From: Pseudomonadota bacterium
GTDB lineage: Bacteria; Pseudomonadota; Gammaproteobacteria; Burkholderiales; Casimicrobiaceae
Assembly: GCA_009786025.1 (NCBI GenBank)
Contig: WQUA01000002.1
Location: 5,529-69,528 of the forward strand
Reading direction: 5' to 3'
DNA length: 64,000 nucleotides
The notes below the pieces were generated by a model. That model was not told the DNA's origin. It saw only the letters and a program-made list of their open reading frames with translations, and searched no databases. The first letter of the stretch is position 1. Every line of letters begins with the position of its first letter. Shown here in pieces: positions 17,782 to 27,559 of the stretch. A program made the position numbers and the translations under genes.

Positions 17782-18417
17782 ATGAATCTTTCGGCAATTC
17801 TGCTCCATGGTCTGGGTCGCACGCCGTTATCGATGGCGCGGTTGGCGTGGCAATTGCGCGCGGCGAGTATTGATGCGCGTTGTTTCGGTTACTCGGCTAT
17901 TTTCGAGCGTTTCGCGCCGTGTCGCGCACGGCTACAAGCACGAATTGAAGCGTTGGCGTCGCCGTATGTACTGATCGGTCACTCGCTGGGGACGGTGTTG
18001 ATTCGTAGCGTGTTGCCCGAATTGGCCACTCCGCCGCTGGCTTATTTTTTCCTGACGCCGCCGACCGTTGCTTGTCAATTGGCGAAGCGGTTTGCTCCAT
18101 TCCGGCCTTATCGGTGGCTGACCGGCGAGATGGGACAATTGCTGGCTGATACGGCGTTCATGGCAGCGCTGCCAATACCGTCAATGCCGGTAACCGTTTA
18201 TGTCGGCACGCGCGGTTGGCGCGGCCGTTTTTCGCCGTTCGCCGATGAGCCCAACGACGGCATTCTAAGTGTGACGGAAACCGTATTCCCGGAAACATTG
18301 CCGAACATCCGGCGCGTCGAAATTCATAGCGCCCACACCTTCATCATGAATCATAAAGATGCCGTTCGCGATATGATTGCCGGGATCAAGGAAGCGGGAA
18401 ACCGGAATGTGGCTTAG
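17782..18417 (+). CDS. Alpha/beta hydrolase
   Basis: A 211-residue soluble hydrolase with no signal peptide. ILLHGLGRTPLSM is the oxyanion strand-turn, GHSLGT carries the nucleophile Ser68, and HSAHTFIMN near the C-terminus supplies the catalytic His. The acid is probably the Asp in DEPNDGILSV. Lipase- or esterase-like activity is likely; the substrate is unknown. Its end overlaps the start of the M50-SUKH gene by 11 bases, so the two are co-expressed. Confidence 0.8.
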   Translation: MNLSAILLHGLGRTPLSMARLAWQLRAASIDARCFGYSAIFERFAPCRARLQARIEALASPYVLIGHSLGTVLIRSVLPELATPPLAYFFLTPPTVACQLAKRFAPFRPYRWLTGEMGQLLADTAFMAALPIPSMPVTVYVGTRGWRGRFSPFADEPNDGILSVTETVFPETLPNIRRVEIHSAHTFIMNHKDAVRDMIAGIKEAGNRNVA

Positions 18418-20755
18418 CTCGTTGCTCGTCGTTATCGGGGTTGCATGCGCGGTGGTATGCGTTGTCGCGCTGCTGCGATTGCGCGCTGTTTTGATAACGC
18501 CGTTTCCTCCTCTGATTGTGCGCCGGTTGCCAGATGACTTTCCGCCACCGACAGCTACTGCCGATCTCTACGAAAAAGCTGTCGCCGAGCTGGCGGCCCT
18601 CGGCTTTTCGTCACCACAGTGGGTGGTGATCGCGCCCGAAAAAGAAACGCCAGGCGCTTTTGCAGTAATCGCCGCCGTGTTTTGCCACGTGGAGAAAAAT
18701 GCGCTGGCGTTGCTGCAACCACCTCTCGATCTCACGACGCCAAACGATTTGGCCTCCCATTTCATCACCCGTCTGGCCGACGACCGGAAACTCACCAGTC
18801 AAGTAGGCAACGTCTATGCGGAGGCTGTTGCCGACGACAAACACCCGGCACAAACGATTTTCGGAGCAACGCTCGCCGAACAATGGGCGCAGCATCAACA
18901 GTGGGTCGAAGGCTTCAACACTCCGGTAGCCGCCGGTTTCGGCGCGCTGGAAACTTTGTCGGAAGAATTGCAGGAAATGCGCGGCGTCGATGTTCGTCTG
19001 GTCAACGCCGGAAAATTATGGCGCGATGCACAAGGCGTCGCCCGCCCGACGTTGGCCTTCGCGTTACGTATTCTGCGACTTTATCGAGCACACCCAAAGG
19101 CGAAGGCGAACAAGATCACCGTGCCGCTCGCCCGACAAGTGATGTTTGCAACGTTCAACGAACACTGGCAGAAACGATCGTTACCGATACGCTGGTATTG
19201 GGCGCTGCTGACAACGTGGCTTGTTTTGTTTGCCGTCTTGGGAGTAGCGCTTCTGGGGCTGGGATTAACGTCCATACTCGTTATGCTCGGCGTTTTCATC
19301 CTGCACTTGGGCAGCCATTATCTGGCGGCGCGCGTATTGGGTTGCCAACACCAGCAAACCTCCATGATCCCTTTTTTGGGTTGCGACGCTGCCGACATCG
19401 AGCGAAAGCCGGGCGCAGCGCGACGCGCCTGGATGGCGATGATGGGGCCGCTGCCGGGGATTGCGCTGGGTTGGACACTGCTGGGTTTTGTCGATTTTAA
19501 TGGGCTTGGCGCCGGAACATCATCAACAGTGGTACTGACGGCAGCGATTTATTTGTTGGTCTTGAATTACTTTGCGTTGCTGCCGGCGCGGCCGCTGGAC
19601 GGAGCCCCTATTGTGCAAGCAATCTTACCGCCGCGCTGGCTCATTGCGCGAACGGCCTTCATTATGATCGTTTGTATCGCCGGGATAGTGACAGCGATTC
19701 ATTTTGCTCTTTATCCGCTGATCGTTTTTGCCCTGGCCTTGTTTTTATGGATTCCTTCGCTCCTCGCCAATGATCAAATCGTGCGCTTGCTGGCGGCCAA
19801 CCCCTCTTTCCCCAATGCTGCTCCCGATCAACAGCGGCGGCTGGCGCTCGAAGCGTTGCAACAACGCTACGGCGAAACCACGAACGCGTGGCGGCGTTTG
19901 CGACAGGCGCAAGCCGCCATCACTACATTGGCGCAAGCGCGGATAAGCCGAAAACACAAGATCGCACTGGCGACGGTGTATCTCAGCTTGTTGTGTCTGC
20001 CGCTGATTTTCTGGGGAGTAGCGACCATGGAAGCAGCCTCTGAGCGCGTCTTTTCGCTTTCGCAGATAAACCCGGAAAAACTAAAACAAACGCAACAGCG
20101 CGTCTTTCTGTCGCTAGAGGGAATGAAAGCCCCTCAACTGCTGGCGCGAATACCGGCCCCCGATCCGCCCAAACCCAGCGGCGGATGGTTCGCGCGGCTC
20201 AGAAAGCCGGTACCGCCGCCGTTGCCCGATCCTGCTGATCCGGAGCAAATCGTCGCCGCGCAAAAGCGGCTGAAAATCACTTTCCCTGATGACTATCGAG
20301 AGTTGTTGTCGTTGCACGATGGTTATCCGCCGCTACAGTTGTTGCCGGTCGCGCAAGTCCGGCGCCTATCTTTATCCGAAATAAACTTTTTCTTCGATGA
20401 AGGTCGTTTACAGGAATCGCGGTCGTTTTTTTCCTTCGCCTTTCCCCCATCCTCATTTAAGGAAGCCGATATGGCGGCGGCGCCGGGGCAACGCTCCTGG
20501 CACAACGAAGAGCTTCAGCGTTGCGTGGCCATCGGCGGCGGGACAAATGCTTCCGACCCTTCAGATCAAAAAGATACCGTGCCTGCTGAAACACCTCCGA
20601 CGCTGCTCTGGTGCTCCGACCCGGCCTTTGAACAAGCGCGCATCGTTTCGCTGGAGGAATCGCTGTGGGCGCCGGATTTCACTACGTATTTGCGCTATAA
20701 AGCCACCCAAAGAATCGCCGCGCGCGAGCTTGCCAACAGAAGCGAAGCTCCATGA
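18407..20755 (+). CDS. Membrane M50-like (site-2 protease fold) protein fused to a C-terminal SUKH (SMI1/KNR4) domain
   Basis: A 782-residue protein from ATG 18407. TM1 lies at residues 2-24, then a soluble region to about 260 and a polytopic core at about 262-450. The core resembles M50 peptidases: FILHLGSHYLAARVLG (His300, His304), AWMAMMGPLPGIALG, and NYFALLPARPLDG (Asp398). The catalytic Glu of HExxH is replaced by Leu301, so proteolysis is doubtful. A further helix lies near 520-538. The C-terminus (about 608-770) reads DPEQIVAAQKRLKITFPDDY followed by RELLSLHDGY, a SUKH motif. SUKH domains serve as immunity or protein-binding modules. The ribosome site is weak (GGAAACCGG). Function unknown. 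Confidence 0.7.
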   Translation: MWLSSLLVVIGVACAVVCVVALLRLRAVLITPFPPLIVRRLPDDFPPPTATADLYEKAVAELAALGFSSPQWVVIAPEKETPGAFAVIAAVFCHVEKNALALLQPPLDLTTPNDLASHFITRLADDRKLTSQVGNVYAEAVADDKHPAQTIFGATLAEQWAQHQQWVEGFNTPVAAGFGALETLSEELQEMRGVDVRLVNAGKLWRDAQGVARPTLAFALRILRLYRAHPKAKANKITVPLARQVMFATFNEHWQKRSLPIRWYWALLTTWLVLFAVLGVALLGLGLTSILVMLGVFILHLGSHYLAARVLGCQHQQTSMIPFLGCDAADIERKPGAARRAWMAMMGPLPGIALGWTLLGFVDFNGLGAGTSSTVVLTAAIYLLVLNYFALLPARPLDGAPIVQAILPPRWLIARTAFIMIVCIAGIVTAIHFALYPLIVFALALFLWIPSLLANDQIVRLLAANPSFPNAAPDQQRRLALEALQQRYGETTNAWRRLRQAQAAITTLAQARISRKHKIALATVYLSLLCLPLIFWGVATMEAASERVFSLSQINPEKLKQTQQRVFLSLEGMKAPQLLARIPAPDPPKPSGGWFARLRKPVPPPLPDPADPEQIVAAQKRLKITFPDDYRELLSLHDGYPPLQLLPVAQVRRLSLSEINFFFDEGRLQESRSFFSFAFPPSSFKEADMAAAPGQRSWHNEELQRCVAIGGGTNASDPSDQKDTVPAETPPTLLWCSDPAFEQARIVSLEESLWAPDFTTYLRYKATQRIAARELANRSEAP

Positions 20756-20928
20756 ATTTGCGGTTTGCGGCGATAACGCAAGTGTTGCAGTCATAAGCAA
20801 CGGCAATCCGACGCTCGAATAAGCCGGTCCGAATTTGATCGCGTTTACCAAAAAAACAATGCATCACGGTCTCTTTGTTGCGCGGTACAATACCTTATCA
20901 CCACATTGTTCTCGTAAAGGAAACCGCG

Positions 20929-21567
20929 ATGAAACTATGGAGCAACAGCTTTGCGGATTCGAACCTGATCCCCGGCGAATTTGCATTCGCCGTCATTGAT
21001 GCGACCACGCATGTCGCCTTGTCCGGTAACCGCAACCCGCATCTGTCCTGGAGCGAAGTGCCCGCCGAAATGCAATCGTTCGTATTGATCTGTCACGACA
21101 AAGACGCGCCGAGCCAGGGTGATGATGTCAACAAAGAAGGTCGCGAAGTGCCCGCGTCACTGCCGCGCGTCGATTTTTTCCATTGGGTGCTGATCGACAT
21201 TCCGGTCACGCAACGCGGCATTGAAGCCGGCAGTCACAGTCGTAGCGTTACCCCGCGCGGCAAGCCGGGGCCGATGGTGCCGATGGTGTCGGGCAGCATG
21301 CAGCACGGCCTTAATGATTACACCAGTTGGTTCGCCGGCGATCCCGCCATGCATGGCAATTACTACGGTTACGACGGGCCGTGTCCACCGTGGAACGACA
21401 GCATCGTCCACCACTATATTTTCACGCTGTACGCGCTCGATGTTCCTCGTCTTCACGTGAACGGCAAATTGACGGGGCCGGCAGTACGCGCGGCCATGCA
21501 GTCGCACATTCTGACACAGGCGTCGCTGACCGGCCTCTACGCGCTGAACCCGAGACTGGCGAAATAA
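20929..21567 (+). CDS. YbhB/YbcL-family (PEBP-like) protein
   Basis: A 213-residue protein with the phosphatidylethanolamine-binding fold: NPHLSWSEVPAEMQSFVLIC followed by HDKDAP, VDFFHWVLIDIP, and GYDGPCPPWNDSIVHHYIFT followed by LYALD. There is no signal peptide, so it is cytoplasmic. Family members bind anionic ligands and a few inhibit kinases or proteases; the role here is unknown. The start was moved to ATG 20929 after a GTAAAGGAAACC ribosome site. It is followed 24 bases later by a lipoprotein gene. Confidence 0.88.
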   Translation: MKLWSNSFADSNLIPGEFAFAVIDATTHVALSGNRNPHLSWSEVPAEMQSFVLICHDKDAPSQGDDVNKEGREVPASLPRVDFFHWVLIDIPVTQRGIEAGSHSRSVTPRGKPGPMVPMVSGSMQHGLNDYTSWFAGDPAMHGNYYGYDGPCPPWNDSIVHHYIFTLYALDVPRLHVNGKLTGPAVRAAMQSHILTQASLTGLYALNPRLAK

Positions 21568-21591
21568 CGACAACGGGTATATTGAGGCGTT

Positions 21592-21837
21592 ATGAAAAAA
21601 GCTCTCTTCGTACTGGCTGCCGCCGTCGTACTGACCGGTTGTGGCGTTGAAACTGCCACCACGGCGGCAACTGTCGCAAAAATGAAGGCCGAAGAGGCCG
21701 AGCGCGCTCAACAGCAACTGGAAGCGGCAAAAAAAGAAATCGAGGCGGTCCAGCAGGCAGCGCAACAGCGGATTGAGGACGCCGACCGCGACGCTCAAGC
21801 TGCGCCTGCCAGCGACCTACGGTCTCGTGGAGAATGA
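21592..21837 (+). CDS. Small coiled-coil lipoprotein
   Basis: 81 residues. The signal with lipobox is ALFVLAAAVVLTGC (acylated Cys17). It is followed by an Ala/Glu/Lys/Gln-rich helix (MKAEEAERAQQQLEAAKKEI and onward) that should form a coiled coil. It resembles Lpp-like or YgdI-like small envelope lipoproteins in shape only. The C-terminal SDLRSRGE runs into the repeat-bearing spacer before glnA. Confidence 0.7.
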   Translation: MKKALFVLAAAVVLTGCGVETATTAATVAKMKAEEAERAQQQLEAAKKEIEAVQQAAQQRIEDADRDAQAAPASDLRSRGE

Positions 21838-21864
21838 CGGGGTTCTGACCTCCGCTCTCCAACG

Positions 21865-21912
21865 GCTGATACCTGAGCTCTGATTCCTGCTTCCCCTTGA
21901 AGGGGATGGCTC
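21865..21912. repeat. Repeat modules in the glnA leader region
   Basis: A TGAGCTCTGATTCCTGC module is followed directly by a TTCCCCTTGAAGGGGA perfect palindrome (21891-21906), about 65 bases before the glnA start. Confidence 0.65.
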
Positions 21913-21970
21913 CGGCGGGTTACCATTTGAGATTCCGCCGTTTTGGCGCGTTGTATTTCAGGAGCCTAAT

Positions 21971-23383
21971 ATGCCTACCGTCGCCGCCGTTCTTTCGATG
22001 ATTCGGGAACACGAAGTGCGCTTTGTCGATTTCCGGCTCACCGATACGCTGGGGAAAGAGCACCATATGACAGTGCCGTCCCGGTTGGTCGATGAGAATC
22101 TCTTTGAGCAGGGGCATCCGTTTGACGGCTCGTCGTTCAGCGGCTGGAAAGGCATTCAGGCATCCGACATGCTGCTGATGCCCGACCCCAATACGGCCGT
22201 ACTCGATCCGTTCATGGAAGAGCCAACGTTGTGTCTCGCTTGCGATGTGGTCGATCCGGCCGATGGCAAAGGTTATTCGCGCGACCCGCGCTCGCTCGCC
22301 CGACGCGCCGAGGCGTACCTCAAATCGACCGGCATCGCCGATACTGCTTATTTCGGGCCGGAGCCGGAATTTTTCGTTTTCGATGCCGTTGAATGGGGCA
22401 TCGACATGTCGGGTTGCCACTGCAAGATTTTCTCGGATGAAGCGCCCTGGATGTCATCGGAAAAAATGGAGGGCGGCAATCCCGGTCACCGCCCGCGCGT
22501 CAAGGGCGGCTATCTGCCGGTGCCGCCGGTGGACAGTTTGCACGACTTGCGTTCAGAGATGTGTTTGACGCTCGAAAAAATGGGGGTACCCGTCGAGATT
22601 CATCACCACGAAGTCGGTTGCGCCGGGCAGTGCGAAATCGGCACCCGTTTTTCGACGCTAGTGCAACGCGCCGACTGGCTGCAAATCATGAAGTACGTCA
22701 TCCATAATGTCGCGCACCGCTACGGCAAGACCGTGACCTTCATGCCCAAGCCGATTGTCGGTGACAACGGCTCCGGGATGCACGTGCATCAATCGTTGTG
22801 GAAGGACGGCAAAAACCTGTTCTCCGGCGATGGTTACGCGGGCTTGTCGGAAACGGCGCTGTACTACATCGGCGGCATCATCAAGCACGCGCGCGCGCTG
22901 AACGCGATCACCAACCCCGGCATCAACTCGTACCGCCGGCTGGTGCCGGGCTTTGAGGCGCCGGTGAAACTTGCCTATTCGGCGCGCAACCGCTCGGCGT
23001 CAATTCGCATCCCTCATGTCACTAACCCGAAAGGACGCCGGATCGAAGCGCGTTTCCCCGACCCAACCGCCAACCCCTATCTGGCTTTTGCGGCGCTGAT
23101 GATGGCGGGTCTCGACGGCATCCAGAATAAAACCCACCCGGGCGATCCCGCCGACAAAAATCTTTACGATCTGCCGGCGGAAGAAAATGCCCGGATCCCG
23201 ACCGTCTGTTCCAGCCTTGAACAAGCGCTTGACCACCTTCGTCGCGATCATGAATTCCTGACACGCGGCGGTGTCTTCTCGAACGATCTGCTCGATGGCT
23301 TCATCGCGCTGAAAGAAGAGGAAGTAACGCGGATGCAGATGGCAGTGCATCCGATTGAGTACGATTTGTATTACAGCCTGTAA
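21971..23383 (+). CDS. glnA: Glutamine synthetase, type I
   Basis: Makes glutamine from glutamate, ammonia and ATP as a dodecamer. The 470-residue protein has [42 protein letters not shown], the ATP-binding [10 protein letters not shown] and [20 protein letters not shown]. The adenylylation site is present as KNLYDLP (Tyr399), so GlnE-type control is expected. AGGAG lies eight bases before the ATG. It is followed by a DUF4124 gene as in many betaproteobacteria; ntrB and ntrC, which often come next, are absent. Confidence 0.97.
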   Translation: MPTVAAVLSMIREHEVRFVDFRLTDTLGKEHHMTVPSRLVDENLFEQGHPFDGSSFSGWKGIQASDMLLMPDPNTAVLDPFMEEPTLCLACDVVDPADGKGYSRDPRSLARRAEAYLKSTGIADTAYFGPEPEFFVFDAVEWGIDMSGCHCKIFSDEAPWMSSEKMEGGNPGHRPRVKGGYLPVPPVDSLHDLRSEMCLTLEKMGVPVEIHHHEVGCAGQCEIGTRFSTLVQRADWLQIMKYVIHNVAHRYGKTVTFMPKPIVGDNGSGMHVHQSLWKDGKNLFSGDGYAGLSETALYYIGGIIKHARALNAITNPGINSYRRLVPGFEAPVKLAYSARNRSASIRIPHVTNPKGRRIEARFPDPTANPYLAFAALMMAGLDGIQNKTHPGDPADKNLYDLPAEENARIPTVCSSLEQALDHLRRDHEFLTRGGVFSNDLLDGFIALKEEEVTRMQMAVHPIEYDLYYSL

Positions 23384-23386
23384 CGG

Positions 23387-23911
23387 ATGAAAGAAATTTC
23401 CGCGCGCCCCCCGAAAACAGCGCCCCGCCTTTTCGCCCGAAGCGCAGTGCGTCGTTTCGGCGTTCTTGCAGGTAGCGTGTTGGCGCTGTCCGCCGGCCAT
23501 GCGGCGGCCTGGATATGTGTTTACGAAAACAGCGGCGGACAAACCTTGTACACCAACGTCTCGCCGGGGGCCGGCTGGAAAATGCTCCAGTGTTTCGCCT
23601 CCGTCGAGCCGTCGCCGGAAAAAAAACCTGGCACATCATCCTCCGCGCGTAGTGCGCTGCCGAAAGTGTCTGCCGAAAAACAGAAAGAGCGCGACTCGAT
23701 GCGTCGCAAAGTTCTTGAAGACGAGTTGGCGACAGAAAGCAAATTGCTCAACGAGGCGCGCACCGCCTATGCCAACGGCGCGCCGGCGGCGTTGCCGGAA
23801 GAGTTCCTCAACCCACAGAAATACGCCGCCCGAATTGCACAGTTGCGTGAAACCGTTGGCCTGCACGAGCGCAACGTCGAGGCTCTGAAAAAAGAGATCG
23901 GCAAGATGTAG
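23387..23911 (+). CDS. DUF4124-type secreted protein
   Basis: 174 residues starting three bases after glnA. An N-terminal signal-like segment (FGVLAGSVLALSAGHAAA, residues about 25-42) follows a basic stretch. Then comes WICVYENSGGQTLYTNVSPG, the short DUF4124 beta motif, and a charged helical C-terminal half. The family is periplasmic with unknown function and commonly follows glnA in betaproteobacteria. Confidence 0.78.
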   Translation: MKEISARPPKTAPRLFARSAVRRFGVLAGSVLALSAGHAAAWICVYENSGGQTLYTNVSPGAGWKMLQCFASVEPSPEKKPGTSSSARSALPKVSAEKQKERDSMRRKVLEDELATESKLLNEARTAYANGAPAALPEEFLNPQKYAARIAQLRETVGLHERNVEALKKEIGKM

Positions 23912-23937
23912 TTCGGGGGACAGAGCAGATGCCTGGT

Positions 23938-23972
23938 CGTACCGGATAAGCAAAGCACCCTCTGGGCTCGCT
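23938..23972. repeat. REP-like fragment between convergent genes
   Basis: ACCGGATAAGCAAAGCACCC resembles, in reverse, the CGCTTCGCTTATCCGGGC hairpins at 8.7 and 60.4 kb. Confidence 0.45.
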
Positions 23973-23977
23973 GACTC

Positions 23978-25723
23978 CTAACCGCGATTCAGTTTCTCGA
24001 TCAGCGCTTTCGCTTTGTCCGACTCTTCGGCGCGCACAATGCGTGTCACCGCTTTCTGCAAAGCGCTGACATCGGCGTTCAGCACCCGCTCCTTGACAGC
24101 CAGTAGCCCCGCCGCCGGCATTGAGAATTGTCGCAGCCCCAACCCCAGAAGCAACCAGGTCATCTCCGGGTCGTCGGCCATTTCGCCACATAGGGAGATC
24201 GGCACTTTGGCTTGCCCAGCGCGCTTCAGGATATGCGCCAGCAGGCGCAGCATCGCCGGGTGTGTCGGGTTATAAAGGTGCGATACGGCTTCGTCGGTAC
24301 GATCGACCGCTAGCAGATATTGGGTCAGATCGTTGGTGCCGATAGATAAAAAATCGAGTTGCTTCAAAAATGGGCCTAACGCCAGCGCTGCCGACGGTAC
24401 TTCAATCATCGCGCCGATTTCCAGTTTGCGATCAAAAGCGACGCCCTCTTCGTTGAGCCGCCGTTTGGCTTCTTCAACCGCCGCCAGCAGCGGGCGGATT
24501 TCGTCGCTGCCGCTCAGCATCGGCGCCAGCAGTTTAATTTTACCGTAAGCCGAGGCGCGCAGAATAGCGCGCAACTGGGTTATGAACAGCGGCTGTTCGG
24601 CAAAGCACAAACGGATAGCGCGCAAACCCATCGCCGGGTTCGGCGCGACCCGCGCCAGACTGTCGATTCCGCCTCTCATTTTATCGGCGCCGAGGTCGAG
24701 CGTGCGCAACGTCACCGGCCGCCCCTCCATGCCTTCAACGACGTGGCGGTAGGCCTCAAATTGCGTTTCTTCGTCGGGTAAGGCATCGTGATTGAGGTAG
24801 AGAAATTCGCTGCGGAACAACCCGATTCCTTGCGCGCCGAATTCGCGCGCTTTGTCGAGATCGTCGGGGACTTCGATGTTTGCCAGCAAACTTACTTCGA
24901 CGCCGTCGCGCGTCAGCGGGCGTCGCCACTTCAGCGCCTTTAATGATTCGCGGTGTGCTTCTTGCGCTTGTTGCAGCTTCCGGTATTCGGAGAGGATCGC
25001 GTGATCGGGGTTGGCAAGCACCACGCCGTGCGCGCCATCGACGATCACCAGTTCGCCGTCTCGCAGCAACTGACGAGCGTGACGTGTGCCGACCAGCGCC
25101 GGTATGCCGAGACCGCGCGCGGCAATCGACGTGTGCGAGGTGGCGCCGCCAAGGTCAGTAACGAACGCGGCGAGATGGCGGTGTTTGAATTGCAGCAGAT
25201 CTGCCGGCGACAAATCATGCGCAACCAGAATGATGTGCGTTTCGCTATCGGCTATCGGTAAAGTACCGGGGCGACCCATCAACTGTTTCAGGATACGCTC
25301 GACAATTTGCATCACATCAAACTTGCGTTCGCGTAGATAGGGGTCTTCAAATTGCTCAAACTGCGCCACCCAGGCGTCCATTTGCTGTACCAGCGCCCAT
25401 TCGGCGTTGCAGCCGTGTTCGACAATATAGGCCTTGACGTTTCCAACCAGGATTTCATCGTTGAGCAACGCTTCGTGCACATCAATGAACGCCTCGATTT
25501 CTCCGAAGAGGTCGTCCGACGCCATTTCTGCGCGCAGCGCTTTCAACTCGCGGCGCACTTCCTGAATCGCGCGTTCTAATCGGCGCTGTTCCGCCGCGGT
25601 CTGATCCGGCGCAACTGCATAATGGGAAACTTCGATCGTCGCATGGGAGACGAGCTGTACGCGCCCGATGGCGATGCCTTGGGAAACGCCGATGCCGTGT
25701 AAGGAAAAGCAGGAGGAAATCAT
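23978..25723 (-). CDS. ptsI: PTS enzyme I (phosphoenolpyruvate-protein phosphotransferase)
   Basis: Transfers phosphate from phosphoenolpyruvate to HPr. The 581-residue protein has the swivelling His domain with FVTDLGGATSHTSIAARGLG (His197), a PEP-binding barrel with GIGLFRSEFLYL, MIEVPSAAL and FLSIGTNDLTQYLLAVDR, and the catalytic Cys in SLCGEMADDP. It lies ten bases after HPr and is the last gene of the gshB-EIIA-HPr-EI series. No sugar permease is present, so the relay probably serves regulation. Confidence 0.96.
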   Translation of the reverse strand: MISSCFSLHGIGVSQGIAIGRVQLVSHATIEVSHYAVAPDQTAAEQRRLERAIQEVRRELKALRAEMASDDLFGEIEAFIDVHEALLNDEILVGNVKAYIVEHGCNAEWALVQQMDAWVAQFEQFEDPYLRERKFDVMQIVERILKQLMGRPGTLPIADSETHIILVAHDLSPADLLQFKHRHLAAFVTDLGGATSHTSIAARGLGIPALVGTRHARQLLRDGELVIVDGAHGVVLANPDHAILSEYRKLQQAQEAHRESLKALKWRRPLTRDGVEVSLLANIEVPDDLDKAREFGAQGIGLFRSEFLYLNHDALPDEETQFEAYRHVVEGMEGRPVTLRTLDLGADKMRGGIDSLARVAPNPAMGLRAIRLCFAEQPLFITQLRAILRASAYGKIKLLAPMLSGSDEIRPLLAAVEEAKRRLNEEGVAFDRKLEIGAMIEVPSAALALGPFLKQLDFLSIGTNDLTQYLLAVDRTDEAVSHLYNPTHPAMLRLLAHILKRAGQAKVPISLCGEMADDPEMTWLLLGLGLRQFSMPAAGLLAVKERVLNADVSALQKAVTRIVRAEESDKAKALIEKLNRG

Positions 25724-25733
25724 ATCGTCAGGG

Positions 25734-26012
25734 TTATTCCCCCTCGCCGAAATAGTCGTTAATCAACGCTTCCAGCGCTTCCAGCGCTTCACTTTCTTTT
25801 TCGCCGTCGGTTTCCAGCATGACTTTGGCGCCTTGACCTGCCGCCAGCATCATCACGCCCATAATGCTCTTAGCGTTGACGCGTCTATTGTTGCGCTCCA
25901 TGAAGATGTCGCAAGGAAAGCGCGAGGCCAGCTGCGTCAGTTTGGCCGAAGCGCGGGCATGCAGACCCAGTTTGTTCAGAATCACGACTTCACGACGCAG
26001 CATCGCAGACAT
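25734..26012 (-). CDS. ptsH: Phosphocarrier protein HPr
   Basis: 92 residues. The active His18 sits in NKLGLHARASAKL. The regulatory-serine region is KSIMGVMMLAAGQG with Ser49, hinting at HPr kinase control, which occurs in many betaproteobacteria. The start at ATG 26012 is preceded by AGGAAGG and overlaps the EIIA gene by 23 bases, so the genes are coupled. Confidence 0.94.
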   Translation of the reverse strand: MSAMLRREVVILNKLGLHARASAKLTQLASRFPCDIFMERNNRRVNAKSIMGVMMLAAGQGAKVMLETDGEKESEALEALEALINDYFGEGE

Positions 26013-26442
26013 CGCCTTCCTTGTTGTTGTCCTCCACGCACATGACCCCTTGATGGCCGCCGGACAGCGCTTTTTGCGCCGCCATCTCCAAACCGTCACT
26101 GCGGTAGGTCAGCGCCCGCACCAGCATAGGCACGCTGGCGCCGCATACCAACGCTACCCGCTGCGGCTCGACCAGCCGCTGCGCCACACGGTAAGGCGTT
26201 GCGCCGCAGATGTCGACAAAAATCAGCACACCGGCGCCCTGATCGAGCGCTTTCACCTGCGCTTTCACCTGCGCGAAAAGAGTTTCGGTATTGTCCGTCA
26301 ACTGCGCCGACTGCGCCGCACAATGCGGCGGACGCCCACCCATAACGTGCGTCAATACCTCCAGAAACGCTTCGGCCAGAGGCGTATGCATTAACAACAG
26401 GACGCCGACTTCCGCCGACTTTTTTTCTTCTAACGGTTTCAT
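25990..26442 (-). CDS. PTS EIIA component, mannose/sorbose (fructose) type
   Basis: A 150-residue soluble EIIA-Man protein. The phosphorylatable His19 is in VLLLMHTPLAEAFLEVL; FVDICGATPYRVAQRL and LVCGASVPMLVRAL are typical of the family. There is no fused EIIB and no permease subunits, so it most likely receives phosphate from HPr for regulatory purposes. The frame stays open upstream but the family start is MKPLEEKKSAEVG at 26442. Confidence 0.9.
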   Translation of the reverse strand: MKPLEEKKSAEVGVLLLMHTPLAEAFLEVLTHVMGGRPPHCAAQSAQLTDNTETLFAQVKAQVKALDQGAGVLIFVDICGATPYRVAQRLVEPQRVALVCGASVPMLVRALTYRSDGLEMAAQKALSGGHQGVMCVEDNNKEGDVCDAAS

Positions 26443-26563
26443 GCGGCTATGGTAACTCAGGTTATGGGAGACCGGGGGCATGAAGCCGTAAAAAACATTC
26501 CCGCATAAAGCCAGTTTTCGGGAACGACCTATCGGCAGGCTCCCACCCGCCGGTATTTTCGTG

Positions 26564-27529
26564 TTATTTCCGTTGCTTCGCAACGATTTCTTCGAGCCGG
26601 TCCGCCAGCAGCCCCGCCACATCAAAGCCGGTCTGCTCGGCGATTTCGACAAAGCAGGTCGGGCTGGTCACATTTACTTCCGTTAGAAAACCGCCGATGA
26701 TGTCGAGGCCAACGATCAACAAGCCCTGTTCCCACAGTGTCAGCGCCAGCGCTCCGGCGATCTCGGCTTCCCTCCCGGTCAACGGCATCGCCCGGCCGCT
26801 GCCGCCCGCCGCCAGATTGCCGCGGGTTTCGCCCGCCGCCGGAATCCGCGCCAACGCAAACGGCACCACCTTGCCGCCAATGATCAGCACCCGTTTGTCA
26901 CCGTCGCTGATTGCCGGGATAAACTTCTGCGCCATCACCGAACGAGCGCCAAAGCCGTTCAACGCTTCAACGATCACGTTACGGTTGAGATCGTCAGCAC
27001 GCACCCGGAACACTAACGTGCCGCCCATGCCATCGAGCGGCTTCAAAATCGTATCGCGGTGTTCATCAATGAACGCCTGCAATGCGGCGGGCTGCCGCGC
27101 TACCAGCGTCGGTGTGATATGGCGCGGAAATTGCAGAATCGCCACTTTCTCATTGAAATCCCGGAGACGTTGCGGCTTGTTGAACACGGCCACACCAGCG
27201 CGTTCGGCAGCCTCCAGCGCGTAGGTGGCGTAAACATATTCCATGTCAAACGGCGGGTCTTTGCGCATCATCACTGCGTCGAACGCCGTCAAAGGCATTT
27301 TCGTCGGCGCTTCTTCGCGGCGCCAATGCGTGTTGTCGTCAGACACGGCGATCTTTCGCGCCGTTGCCCTTGCTTCGCTTCCTGCCTCGTTGCCGACGAA
27401 GAGCAACTCGCCGATTTCACAGGCGTACAAGCTGTGCCCGCGCTTCGCCAGCGCCCGCATCATCGCAACGCTGGAGTCTTTATACGCTTTGAGTTTGGCC
27501 AGCGGATCGAGAATGAAAAGAAGGTTCAT
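26564..27529 (-). CDS. gshB: Glutathione synthetase
   Basis: Joins glycine to gamma-glutamylcysteine. The 321-residue ATP-grasp protein starts MNLLFILDPLAKLKAYKDSS and shows MRKDPPFDMEYVYATYALE, FNKPQRLRDFNEK, KPLDGMGGTLVFRV and EVNVTSPTCFVEI. AAAGG precedes ATG 27529. Its place upstream of EIIA-HPr-EI is a betaproteobacterial arrangement. The 120-base gap to EIIA shows no gene. Confidence 0.96.
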   Translation of the reverse strand: MNLLFILDPLAKLKAYKDSSVAMMRALAKRGHSLYACEIGELLFVGNEAGSEARATARKIAVSDDNTHWRREEAPTKMPLTAFDAVMMRKDPPFDMEYVYATYALEAAERAGVAVFNKPQRLRDFNEKVAILQFPRHITPTLVARQPAALQAFIDEHRDTILKPLDGMGGTLVFRVRADDLNRNVIVEALNGFGARSVMAQKFIPAISDGDKRVLIIGGKVVPFALARIPAAGETRGNLAAGGSGRAMPLTGREAEIAGALALTLWEQGLLIVGLDIIGGFLTEVNVTSPTCFVEIAEQTGFDVAGLLADRLEEIVAKQRK

Positions 27530-27559
27530 GCGTGTACCTTTTGGGAGATTACACAAGGC

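Noticed and set aside
21930-21970. A TTGGCGCG element before glnA as a sigma54 promoter
   Set aside because: The -12 GC element at the right spacing is missing and the site is too close to the start codon.
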